From JAVEYA01 sp034003745 (GTDB taxonomy: Bacteria; Bacillota; Peptococcia; DRI-13; PHAD01): a stretch of DNA of 6,717 nucleotides. The DNA lies in assembly GCA_034003745.1 (NCBI GenBank), contig JAVEYA010000116.1:1-6717 (forward strand). Reading direction: 5' to 3'. The notes under the pieces were generated by a model, which was given only the letters and a program-made list of their open reading frames with translations, was not told the DNA's origin and made no database searches. A program made the translations under genes and the position numbers. This document shows positions 1 through 6,256 of the stretch, piece by piece; positions within the stretch are counted from its first letter, which is position 1; every line of letters begins with the position of its first letter.

Positions 1-1
1 T

Positions 2-1129
2 ATCATTGAGAGCAAAATCCGCAATTCAGCGCCCAACCGTCAGATAACCCCCGAGGATGTTAACAAAGCATTGAGCAGCGACGATATTCGTAAAGTGCTG
101 CAGGATCCTTCCGTAACCCGGGAATTGAAGAACGCCGATCCCGGTGTGCAAAAAGCTTTCAAGGAGGCGCTGGACAATAAGATTTACAAACCTGCCAATA
201 CAGCCACCGCCAAAGAGCTGCAGGAAAATATGCTCAAAGACGTGCAAAAGGAATTCGGACCGGGAGCGAAAATTGAAGTAGAGATTGATAGCGTCCGGAC
301 ACCCGGCAACAAGGGCAGCTCCCCGCTTAACGCCGATAACGACGTCGTCGGCAAGGTAACTATTGAGGTGAACGGCCAAAAAATCACCCGGGAAATCCCC
401 GCCAAAGACGTGGCCCCTGTCTATAACAAACAATTCGCCGAAGCCTCGGGGATGATGAAAGAAGGTAAGTTTGACGTAGCCAAAGCCAAAGCGGAAATGC
501 CGGAAGGAATCAGTGTTATCGACACCAAGGGCAACAAGAAGACCATCCCCTGGGAGGAAGCCACCGAACAGCAGCGCATTGATGCTTTCGCTCAAAAACA
601 TAACCAGGAGGTTACCGACGCCTTTGCTACGGAAGCGGCTCTTGACTTCAATGCTACAAGGAATGCCGACGGGATCAGCAACGTTGCCAAGCTGAAGAGC
701 GGCGATCTTGACGCTGCCTTGGCCGACCCGGGCGGTCTGGCCAAAATGGAGGCCTATAAAATCAATAACTTCATGAACAAGGGCGGCATCGCCAATCAGA
801 CCGAAGCCTACGAACAGCTGGCCAAGATGGGCAAGCTGACCGATGATTTGACCACGGCCTATCAGAAGCTGGGTTATCCCGCCAAGGATATGCCCGTTGA
901 CATGCAAAGGGCCCTGGATATTGTCAAGGACAGGAATTTATCCCCGGGTACGCGCGCCCTGGAACTGCAAAAATTGGGCTTTCAGGGGCCCGAGGATCTG
1001 GCCAACAAGCTATCCGGACAAATTGAAGGCCTGCCGAAACTGGGTTCTTCCGGGAATACGGACAATCCGATGCTTTCCAAGATTTCTTCCATTATCATCG
1101 GTTCCTATATGAATGAAAAAGATAAATAA
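2..1129 (+). CDS. C-terminal part of a larger protein of unknown function (5' truncated by window edge)
   Basis: The reading frame is open from the first complete codon to a TAA at 1127, giving 375 visible residues. No stop lies upstream, and the first possible start (TTG at 71) has no well-placed ribosome binding site, so the gene almost certainly begins outside the window. I do not recognise the family. The protein is soluble, lysine/alanine rich and mostly helical, with no signal peptide, membrane segment or cysteine cluster in view. A beta-rich stretch encoded at about 275-400 contains DSVRTPGN followed by NADND. This loosely resembles the (G)S-x-R...D-x-D strand-turn of nucleotidyltransferase folds, but the glycine is missing and the match is weak. 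The C-terminal half is a series of amphipathic helices. The zinc-ribbon protein gene follows after 16 nt and probably shares its mRNA. A substrate or effector paired with that downstream protein is only a guess. Confidence 0.72.
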   Translation: MIESKIRNSAPNRQITPEDVNKALSSDDIRKVLQDPSVTRELKNADPGVQKAFKEALDNKIYKPANTATAKELQENMLKDVQKEFGPGAKIEVEIDSVRTPGNKGSSPLNADNDVVGKVTIEVNGQKITREIPAKDVAPVYNKQFAEASGMMKEGKFDVAKAKAEMPEGISVIDTKGNKKTIPWEEATEQQRIDAFAQKHNQEVTDAFATEAALDFNATRNADGISNVAKLKSGDLDAALADPGGLAKMEAYKINNFMNKGGIANQTEAYEQLAKMGKLTDDLTTAYQKLGYPAKDMPVDMQRALDIVKDRNLSPGTRALELQKLGFQGPEDLANKLSGQIEGLPKLGSSGNTDNPMLSKISSIIIGSYMNEKDK

Positions 1130-1132
1130 GGC

Positions 1133-1140
1133 GGAGGTGG
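1133..1140 (+). promoter_or_regulatory. Ribosome binding site that fixes the start of the zinc-ribbon protein
   Basis: GGAGGTGG lies 5 nt before the ATG at 1146 (8 nt counting from the GGAGG core). The frame is also open from an earlier ATG at 1113, but that one lies inside the previous gene and has no purine-rich motif before it. The ATG at 1146 is therefore the better start. Confidence 0.7.
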
Positions 1141-1145
1141 ATAAG

Positions 1146-2324
1146 ATGGAACAAATACCTAACTTCAGGCTGGATGGCGGAGACATGCAGTATATCGTCC
1201 AAAATATGTATAAACTTACCGCAAATAAGCTCTCCCCTTTTTACGGCATGCCGGCAGGGGGAGAAAAACCTGCCCGGGAAGCATTAAAACTTGCTGAAGA
1301 CGAAGAACTTAAGACGCTGGCCCAAGTATTAGCCCAGCCCGGACTCAAACTTTCCCTGCGCAGGGGTGGCGCCACGATTCCCTTGGAAGCCTCAGCGCTT
1401 TTTATCGGGCAGCGCCCTGAAGCGGCGGGGGCAGTCTATCTGCAAGAGGATGGAGGATTGCTGTCACTCACGTACTTTAAAAACCTTAAACAGTACGGTG
1501 AATACTTTGCGGCGCAAAACGCCGTCCCCGTATCCCTTCAGCCGGCCAATACACTGAAACAGGAGCTGCAGTTGGAAGACATCGTCTTTACTTTCAACCT
1601 GACCGACTGCTACCGGCGAGCTTATTTAAACAATATGCTGCAGGATTCCTACGGCCCGGTGGACGCCGTCTATGAAGACGAATTTGTGGCCGTACTGGAG
1701 AAGTCGTTGAAAAGTCCGGATATCCGCTGGCTGCTGCCTTCTTTCCTGCGGCTGGTTCCGGGCCTGGAGAAGATTGGCCTGGAGTTCTCAGAAAAGCAGG
1801 TGGAGATGGCCGAGGCGATGAGTTTAATCAGCCGGGGAGCCAATCCGGGGGATAACCGCCCAATTTACTATCTGGGAGGCCCCGGTAAATACTTGGGTCT
1901 GGAATTTAGCCTTTTCTGGCAAAACGCCGTCGGTTTTGAGGCCGTCGGGCTGAACGAGAAAAGCGGGGAAACGGAAAGTCTGGGCCAATACTATTTTGCG
2001 CCTACGGAAGAAGCCAATCACTTGTTCAGTATCACCGGTTCTATAAACGACCGCTTTGCAGCTTCCCATCAGGCTTTGACGCCGGAGGAAACCGCGGAAC
2101 AGATTCAAAAGATTTTGGAAGGCCATTGCACCGGAACAACTGCTCCCGCAACGCAGTCTGGAAAAACCGCACGGTGTACTGCCTCGAAAACAGCTGCTGT
2201 TGCACAGCCTGCAGAGATCCAGGTAGCGGCAGCTGTGCCGCAGGCCGCCAAATTTTGCCGGAACTGCGGGACCAAGCTGGCGCCTGCCACCGCTTTCTGC
2301 GGCAACTGCGGGACTAAAGTGTGA
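1146..2324 (+). CDS. Zinc-ribbon domain protein of unknown function
   Basis: This gene encodes 392 residues when started at the ATG with the strong ribosome binding site. Residues 1-325 form a soluble alpha/beta body with two broadly similar halves. The first half runs through LAQPGLKLSLRRGG and SLTYFKNLKQYGEYFA (about 60-130). The second contains PIYYLGGPGKYLGLEFSLFW and QYYFAP (about 240-290). An Ala/Thr/Pro-rich linker (about 327-368) leads to a C-terminal zinc ribbon with two CxxC knuckles at Cys371/Cys374 and Cys385/Cys388, each followed by GTK. Such ribbons are common in Bacillota proteins as structural zinc sites and do not by themselves reveal a function. There is no signal peptide or membrane segment, so it is likely cytoplasmic. 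It follows the upstream gene by 16 nt and may act on or escort that product. A chaperone-like role is possible but unproven. Confidence 0.85.
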   Translation: MEQIPNFRLDGGDMQYIVQNMYKLTANKLSPFYGMPAGGEKPAREALKLAEDEELKTLAQVLAQPGLKLSLRRGGATIPLEASALFIGQRPEAAGAVYLQEDGGLLSLTYFKNLKQYGEYFAAQNAVPVSLQPANTLKQELQLEDIVFTFNLTDCYRRAYLNNMLQDSYGPVDAVYEDEFVAVLEKSLKSPDIRWLLPSFLRLVPGLEKIGLEFSEKQVEMAEAMSLISRGANPGDNRPIYYLGGPGKYLGLEFSLFWQNAVGFEAVGLNEKSGETESLGQYYFAPTEEANHLFSITGSINDRFAASHQALTPEETAEQIQKILEGHCTGTTAPATQSGKTARCTASKTAAVAQPAEIQVAAAVPQAAKFCRNCGTKLAPATAFCGNCGTKV

Positions 2325-2342
2325 AATAGGGGAGTGAACCCC

Positions 2343-2411
2343 ATGTTTTGTGTAAATAGAGGACGGTTTCCCTGTCTCAATAGTGAGTTAAAGAAAAGGA
2401 GGAGGGGCTGA
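2343..2411 (+). CDS. Possible 22-codon leader ORF coupled to the lipoprotein gene
   Basis: The 86-nt gap between the zinc-ribbon and lipoprotein genes holds an ATG reading frame ending in TGA. The last base of that stop is the first base of the lipoprotein ATG (TGATG), an arrangement typical of translational coupling. A GGGGAG motif at 2329-2334 precedes its ATG by 8 nt, but it is also one side of a GGGG/CCCC mini-hairpin directly before the start. The peptide is basic at its end (KKRRRG), largely because that part reads through the next gene's ribosome binding site. This makes chance a real possibility. Confidence 0.2.
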   Translation: MFCVNRGRFPCLNSELKKRRRG

Positions 2412-2863
2412 TGAAAAAAGTTTTCGGCCTTTTGGCAATCGTTCTGGCCTTGTTCACATTCACCGCATGCAGCGACGATGAGATGGACGAAATAGATGCG
2501 GGCAAGTTTTATTTCGAACTCAAAAATGTCAGTAAGGAGTCCTGGGTGTTGGGTTATGATTTGAATAGTGTACCCGATGTAAAAATAGTCCCGGAAAATT
2601 ATCATTATGGCGAGGAACTTCTTCTAAACCCGGAAAAAAGTCAAAAAGGGGCGTATACTGAGAGCGCGCTGAGGCAATCCGATAGTTTCAGGGGAATTTC
2701 GGATAAAAGCTTTGCGGTCGAATTGATCTGCATCGCGGGACAAAAGAAGGAAAAAAGCTTCTATGTGGGGGAATATATGCAGTTCGTCCCCATTCAGGGC
2801 AGCTATGGCAAGAAGCCTTTGATCATTGAGTGGAACGGAAAGGAATTCAAGTGGGCAAAATAG
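2411..2863 (+). CDS. Small predicted lipoprotein of unknown function
   Basis: This gene encodes 150 residues. It starts with KK, a hydrophobic stretch (residues 4-18) and the lipobox-like FTAC with Cys20, so signal peptidase II cleavage before Cys20 and lipid anchoring at the outer face of the cytoplasmic membrane are expected. Phe at -3 is less usual than Leu but tolerated. The mature part begins with an acidic linker (SDDEMDEIDAG) and continues as about 110 residues with probable beta character (KFYFELKNVSKESWVLGYDL, then PLIIEWNGKEFKWAK at the end). It matches no family I can name. A very strong ribosome binding site (AAAGGAGGAGGGG, 2395-2407) precedes the ATG. The last 13 nt overlap the start of the following membrane-protein gene. 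Both products would meet at the outer face of the membrane. Confidence 0.82.
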   Translation: MKKVFGLLAIVLALFTFTACSDDEMDEIDAGKFYFELKNVSKESWVLGYDLNSVPDVKIVPENYHYGEELLLNPEKSQKGAYTESALRQSDSFRGISDKSFAVELICIAGQKKEKSFYVGEYMQFVPIQGSYGKKPLIIEWNGKEFKWAK

Positions 2864-3315
2864 AGCGCCACAAACTGCTTCCGCGTATATTGATTACACT
2901 GCTGGGGGCTGCCATGATGCTCTGGGGGGCTACCAATACCATCCTGGGCTGGGTCGGGGAACCGGCCGCTGCCGTCCTCACCAGCATCAGCCGTCAGGGT
3001 GGGGAGCGGAACGAAGTCACGCCTAACCGGTATACCTACAGCATCGGGTATACCTTTACCCTTCCCGGCGGGAAGAGAGTTGACGGCTTCACCACCAGGG
3101 TCGGCGGCCCCGTTTTTATTAAAGCGGATGGCAAGTCCACTATACCTGTCCGCTATTTCAAAACCGCCCCGTTTATCAACGCGCTCGAGGAAGACACAGG
3201 CCCGTCTCTCAAGCAGGTGCTCATAACGTTGACAGGCGCATTTCTCATAATTGTGATGAACCAGGAAAAGGGCAAAGGAAATAAAAGCGGCTTCACTATC
3301 AGGCGGGGATGGTAG
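2851..3315 (+). CDS. Two-helix membrane protein resembling DUF3592
   Basis: This gene encodes 154 residues with a GTG start chosen because AAAGGA (2839-2844) lies 6 nt before it. The frame is open further upstream to another GTG at 2830 that lacks such a site. A membrane helix at about 13-35 is followed by an extracytoplasmic beta-rich domain: RYTYSIGYTFTLPGGKRV, then STIPVRYFKTAPFINAL. A second helix lies at about 119-136, and the tail is basic. The order helix, Y-x-x-x-Y-x-F strand, V-R-Y-x-x-x-x-P turn, helix is that of DUF3592-type proteins, whose function is unknown. The start lies inside the end of the lipoprotein gene in another frame, so the two are probably translated together and may form one envelope complex. 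I am fairly sure of the gene and less sure of the family. Confidence 0.78.
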   Translation: MGKIERHKLLPRILITLLGAAMMLWGATNTILGWVGEPAAAVLTSISRQGGERNEVTPNRYTYSIGYTFTLPGGKRVDGFTTRVGGPVFIKADGKSTIPVRYFKTAPFINALEEDTGPSLKQVLITLTGAFLIIVMNQEKGKGNKSGFTIRRGW

Positions 3316-3333
3316 CCGCATACATTAAAATTT

Positions 3334-3387
3334 TATATTGATGTATACATCTATATTCAATATAATATAGATGTATACATCAATATA
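3334..3387. repeat. Perfect inverted repeat carrying two operator palindromes of the toxin-antitoxin promoter
   Basis: Arms of 24 nt (3334-3357 and 3364-3387) are exact reverse complements around a 6-nt centre. Each arm contains the self-complementary 12-mer GATGTATACATC, at 3340-3351 and 3370-3381. The palindrome centres are 30 bp apart, close to three helical turns. One copy overlaps the -35 and the spacer, the other covers the predicted transcription start. This is the expected layout for cooperative repression by a ribbon-helix-helix antitoxin (alone or with its toxin), as is known for many toxin-antitoxin modules. The binding protein itself is inferred from position. Confidence 0.75.
3338..3366 (+). 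promoter_or_regulatory. Sigma-A type promoter of the toxin-antitoxin operon
   Basis: TTGATG (3338-3343) and TATAAT (3361-3366) are separated by 17 nt. Transcription would begin near 3373, leaving a leader of about 34 nt before the antitoxin ATG at 3407. An alternative in-frame ATG at 3371 would lie at or before the transcript's first base, which supports the downstream start. Confidence 0.7.
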
Positions 3388-3406
3388 TTTTAGAGAAGGT
3401 GTCAGT

Positions 3407-3655
3407 ATGGAAAGAACTCAGGTATATTTTGAGAAGTCTGAGAAAGAAAAACTAATAAAAGCAGCTCAAAAGAAAGGGAAGCCCATGGCTGAACTGATCC
3501 GCGAGGCTGTTTCGGAATATCTTGTTAAGGAACAGGACCAGGCACAATCAGAAGATGATCCTATCAAGAGAGCAAGAGGTTTTATGAAGGGCAGTAAATT
3601 TACTGTTGAAGAATATTTGAAACAAAAACAACAGGAAAAGGAACTGGAAAAATGA
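3407..3655 (+). CDS. Ribbon-helix-helix (CopG/MetJ-type) antitoxin
   Basis: This gene encodes 82 residues. The N-terminal RTQVYF strand (residues 3-8) followed by two helices, EKEKLIKAAQKKG and PMAELIREAVSEYLVKE, is the ribbon-helix-helix DNA-binding fold: the strand reads DNA as a dimer. The charged C-terminal half (about 45-82, with FMKGSKFTVEEYLKQKQQ) is the part that in this class wraps around and blocks the toxin. GAAGGTG (3395-3401) lies 5 nt before the chosen ATG. Twelve more in-frame codons upstream, from 3371, run through the operator and are unlikely to be translated. The stop overlaps the toxin start by 4 nt (ATGA). It probably represses its own promoter through the two upstream palindromes. 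The AT-richer composition than the genes to the left suggests horizontal acquisition. Confidence 0.88.
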   Translation: MERTQVYFEKSEKEKLIKAAQKKGKPMAELIREAVSEYLVKEQDQAQSEDDPIKRARGFMKGSKFTVEEYLKQKQQEKELEK

Positions 3656-4068
3656 AAAACATCTATAGCTTAGATGCCTGTTCCCTATTCGCGTTATTTA
3701 ATAACGAATCAGGGGCGGATGAGGTTGAAACAGTTCTTACAGAGGCCCTTCGGGATAATGCTGAAGTTTATATGAATAAAATAAACTTATATGAAGTCTA
3801 TTACGGATATTATAGGGATTCAGAAAAACACAAAGCAGATGAGGTATATAATCTTATCAAGGCTATGCCAATCAGTATTACCGAAACCTTTACAGATGAT
3901 ATTTTTACAGAAGCAGCCAGGCTGAAAACTCAGTACAAAATGTCATTAGCCGATTCAATAGCGCTGGGGGAGGCTATTATCAGAAGGGCTCAGTTAGTAA
4001 CGGCAGACCACCATGAATTTGACCCGGTCGCTAAAAAAGAAAACGTGAAAATTTATTGGATACGTTAA
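3652..4068 (+). CDS. PIN-domain ribonuclease toxin (VapC-like)
   Basis: This gene encodes 138 residues, a normal length for VapC-type toxins. The PIN-domain acidic residues are visible in order: Asp8 in YSLDACSLFALF, Glu48 in NLYEVYYG, Asp101 in SLADSIALG and Asp119 in VTADHHEFD. The late Asp124 is an alternative. These residues bind Mg2+/Mn2+ for RNA cleavage, and known relatives cut tRNA or rRNA. The catalytic set looks complete, so the toxin is probably active and held in check by the antitoxin encoded just before it, with a 4-nt ATGA overlap. The RNA target cannot be read from the sequence. No terminator follows directly, so some transcription may continue into the dsrE-like gene 77 nt downstream. 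Confidence 0.9.
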   Translation: MKNIYSLDACSLFALFNNESGADEVETVLTEALRDNAEVYMNKINLYEVYYGYYRDSEKHKADEVYNLIKAMPISITETFTDDIFTEAARLKTQYKMSLADSIALGEAIIRRAQLVTADHHEFDPVAKKENVKIYWIR

Positions 4069-4112
4069 TTCGTTGCCAATCTTACTGAAGAGATGATAGA
4101 GCGGATGATTTA

Positions 4113-4121
4113 TGTTATGAT
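4113..4121 (+). promoter_or_regulatory. Possible extended -10 promoter for the dsrE-like gene
   Basis: TGTTATGAT fits the extended -10 pattern TGnTATAAT with one mismatch. It sits 24 nt before the ATG at 4146 and would place the transcription start near 4128, leaving a short leader containing the AGGGGG ribosome binding site. No good -35 is seen 16-18 nt upstream, which is tolerated by extended -10 promoters. Confidence 0.4.
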
Positions 4122-4145
4122 GCTATATATAAGGGGGATGAGGAT

Positions 4146-4490
4146 ATGGATGAAAAGAATACCCTGCATGTTTTATGGACAACCGGTGACCCGCATACTT
4201 CTCAGTTCATGGTGCTGATGTATGCCAAAAACAGTATGCTGCGGGAGTGGTGGAAGAATGTAACAGTTATTGTCTGGGGTGCATCCGCGAAACTGGTGGC
4301 GGAAAATACGGTAATTCAGGAAGAAATCAAGATAGCTCAGCATGCGGGGGTTAAATTTACAGCCTGTATCGCCTGCGCTAGGCAACTGGGTGTGGTTGAC
4401 CAACTTGAAGCATTGGGGATTGAGGTTGTCTCCTGGGGGCCGCTCTTAACCGAGGTTTTAAAAGAAAACGAAAAACTGATTACAATATAA
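4146..4490 (+). CDS. DsrE-family protein
   Basis: This gene encodes 114 residues, the typical length for stand-alone DsrE-fold proteins. It has the alternating strand-helix pattern of the family: LHVLWTT (7-13), VTVIVWGASAKLVAEN (39-54) with WG-x-S after the strand, AGVKFTACIACARQLGV (67-83) and LGIEVVSWGPLLTEVLKE near the end. Cys74 and Cys77 form CxxC at the position where sulfur-carrier members hold the active cysteine, so persulfide binding or sulfur transfer in the cytoplasm is plausible. DsrE proteins proper work as DsrEFH hexamers with DsrC in sulfur oxidation. No dsrF, dsrH, tusA or rhodanese gene is in this window, so this orphan's partner is unknown. It has its own probable promoter and an intrinsic terminator, which argues for a single-gene transcript. 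Confidence 0.85.
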   Translation: MDEKNTLHVLWTTGDPHTSQFMVLMYAKNSMLREWWKNVTVIVWGASAKLVAENTVIQEEIKIAQHAGVKFTACIACARQLGVVDQLEALGIEVVSWGPLLTEVLKENEKLITI

Positions 4491-4523
4491 TAAATTAACT
4501 TACCTTAGCTTGGCGCCAAAATA

Positions 4524-4550
4524 AACCCACCGAAAGGTGGGTTCATTTTT
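4524..4550 (+). terminator. Intrinsic terminator after the dsrE-like gene, possibly bidirectional
   Basis: A perfect 8-bp stem AACCCACC/GGTGGGTT closes a GAAA tetraloop (4532-4535) and is followed by CATTTTT. On the opposite strand the same stem is followed by TATTTT, so it could also end the convergent flavoprotein transcript, whose stop codon is 42 nt away. Confidence 0.88.
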
Positions 4551-4591
4551 AGGGATGACAAAAACGGTACAGAATTGCAACAATAATAGGC

Positions 4592-6229
4592 TCAGTATTC
4601 CTTCACAGGTTCCTGAACTGCGTTTAGCCCAGCGATATAGCCGAAGGTCATGCCCGGTCCGATGGTACTGCCGCCGCCCCAATAGGCGTTGGCGGTGGGG
4701 GAGGCGATGCAGTTGCCCGCCCCGTAGAGGCCAGGGATGGGCTTGCCGCTGATATGCAGGATTTGCGCCTGGGGATTGATGATTGGCCCGCCGTTCGTAT
4801 CCAGCGTCCCGGCGGCAAGGATTATTGCGTAATACGGACCGGTTTCGCTTAACGGATACATGCTGTGGTTTTTGCTGCCCTGAGGCGGCCAGGTCTCACC
4901 GGGAACAGTGGGCGGGAAGGAGGTCCATTCCTTGTCGTAGTCGGTGTCGCCGCGGTGGAAATCTTTATCTTTGCCATTGTGGGCAAATTCGTTGAACCGG
5001 GTGATTGTGTCTTTCAGGTTTCCGGCAAATCCGGCGTCCAGCGTAAATCCTCCGGTACGTTCGGCCAATGAGGCCAGACGAGCGTCAATAGCGGCGGCCA
5101 GTTCATCCAGGTTCGCTGCCGTCATGATATGTGCGGGCAAGTCCCCTTGCTTCGGATAGGGCGGGAAGCCCTGCCACAGAGTGGCCGTGCGCTGATCGAA
5201 AATCAGGAAGACCAGCATATTGGTCCATTCCGCGTTTTGCGGATCCCAGATGAAATGCGTCATTGCTCTGTCGGTGTAATTCCTTTTCTCGTTGACAAAG
5301 CGTTTACCGTATTTATTGACCTCCAGCATACTGTCCCCGGCTACATAGAAGACGTTATTGGAGCCGCCGGGATTGGCCAGAACCTTTTCAAAAATACTCT
5401 GTGCCCGGAAAGCGCCGGCCATATTCCCCAGTTTTCCGCCGATTTCCCCGGCCATAGCAACCAGATCGCCTGTGTTCGTCGGCGCCGAACAGCCGCCGAA
5501 ATGCGGCCCTCTTTGGAAATGGAGCATCAATTCCGGATTGTGCGAATAGCCGCCGCTGCCAAAAATAACGGCCTTCCTCGCCCGGAAAGTACGGATTTCC
5601 TTGCCGTCCACAAGCACTTCCAGGCCGGTGACTTCTTTTTTACTGTTTTGCAGAATATGCACGGCACGATGGTTTAAGAGAATGGGGACGTCTTGCTCTT
5701 TACACCATTCCTGAAACTGCCGGATCATTTCAAAGCCGTAACTTAGTTTGCCCTCAGGATTTTTGGGGAAGACCATGCGGCCGCGAATACCCTTGTTCTC
5801 CGGCAGATGGTCCTGATAATCCACCGCAGGACGGCCTGTCCAGTTTATTTGCAGGATATTGTGGAGAGAATTGTTTTTTTCATGGAATGCCAGCATTTCC
5901 GCGGCTGTATCATAGAAGGTTTCAATTAAATCATATTCATTTTCCGGCAGTCCTAAGTGTGTGTCCCGGGAAGTATATAAATGCGGGTAGGAGTATCTGG
6001 CCATGTAACGCAACGCATCCATTTTATTGTCGGCAATGCCGAGCTCCTTTTGAAAACGGTTGTTCGGAATCCAGGAGCCCCCGCCGGAGCGGATGGTGGT
6101 ACCGCCAACAGAAGACCCTTTTTCGAGAATAATCACACTGGCGCCCTGCGCCCTTGCCGCCACCGCTGCCGAGAAAGCGGCCGCGCCGCTGCCCACGACC
6201 AGTATATCGGCTTCAAATTTTTCCTGCAT
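4592..6229 (-). CDS. FAD-dependent oxidoreductase, fumarate reductase / 3-ketosteroid dehydrogenase-like
   Basis: This gene encodes 545 residues and is read right to left. The start at 6229 is set by AAAGGAGG (6238-6245), 8 nt upstream; an in-frame ATG at 6253 lies before that motif. The N-terminus is a dinucleotide-binding fold: DILVVGSGAAAFSAA with Gly13 and Gly15, Glu36 ending the second strand, then GGTTIRSGGG. RFNEFA..GKDKDFHRG...YD (411-431), GPYYAI (464-469), LYGAGN (501-506) and AYWGGGSTIGPGMTFG (515-530) are hallmarks of the ketosteroid-dehydrogenase branch. Tyr516 and Gly520 match in spacing the Tyr/Gly pair that activates the substrate in known KstD enzymes, and Tyr318 lies in a RFVNE...Y context. 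There is no signal peptide, heme motif or flavin-transfer domain, so it is a soluble cytoplasmic enzyme. The substrate is unknown: it may reduce an enoate or desaturate a ring ketone. No steroid genes are nearby. Confidence 0.9.
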   Translation of the reverse strand: MQEKFEADILVVGSGAAAFSAAVAARAQGASVIILEKGSSVGGTTIRSGGGSWIPNNRFQKELGIADNKMDALRYMARYSYPHLYTSRDTHLGLPENEYDLIETFYDTAAEMLAFHEKNNSLHNILQINWTGRPAVDYQDHLPENKGIRGRMVFPKNPEGKLSYGFEMIRQFQEWCKEQDVPILLNHRAVHILQNSKKEVTGLEVLVDGKEIRTFRARKAVIFGSGGYSHNPELMLHFQRGPHFGGCSAPTNTGDLVAMAGEIGGKLGNMAGAFRAQSIFEKVLANPGGSNNVFYVAGDSMLEVNKYGKRFVNEKRNYTDRAMTHFIWDPQNAEWTNMLVFLIFDQRTATLWQGFPPYPKQGDLPAHIMTAANLDELAAAIDARLASLAERTGGFTLDAGFAGNLKDTITRFNEFAHNGKDKDFHRGDTDYDKEWTSFPPTVPGETWPPQGSKNHSMYPLSETGPYYAIILAAGTLDTNGGPIINPQAQILHISGKPIPGLYGAGNCIASPTANAYWGGGSTIGPGMTFGYIAGLNAVQEPVKEY

Positions 6230-6256
6230 CAATTCAACCTCCTTTATTTTCAAAAA

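Noticed and set aside
71..73. TTG as the true start of the first gene
   Set aside because: The frame is open upstream to the window edge and the nearest GAGG motif is about 13 nt away. A 5'-truncated gene explains the data better.
26..907. Long open frame on the - strand (293 codons)
   Set aside because: It is antisense to the first + strand gene, has no ribosome binding site, and its residue content (many Gly, Leu, Phe, Val, His) is typical of a shadow frame. The + frame continues into a consistent operon.
1113..1145. ATG at 1113 as start of the zinc-ribbon protein
   Set aside because: It overlaps the previous gene without a ribosome binding site, whereas GGAGGTGG sits at the right distance from the ATG at 1146.
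2105..2605. - strand open frame of 166 codons
   Set aside because: It crosses two well-supported + strand genes and their gap and has no start signal.
2803..3321. - strand open frame of 172 codons
   Set aside because: It is antisense to the DUF3592-like gene, which has membrane helices and a good start. The - frame shows no domain features.
3334..3387. The large inverted repeat read as a terminator for the upstream membrane-protein gene
   Set aside because: It is very AT-rich with no clean T run. Its overlap with an exact -35/-10 pair and the twin palindromes fits an operator better. A minor terminator role cannot be excluded.
5129..5677. + strand open frame of 182 codons inside the flavoprotein gene
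   Set aside because: It is a shadow of a - strand gene with clear FAD-binding and active-site motifs.
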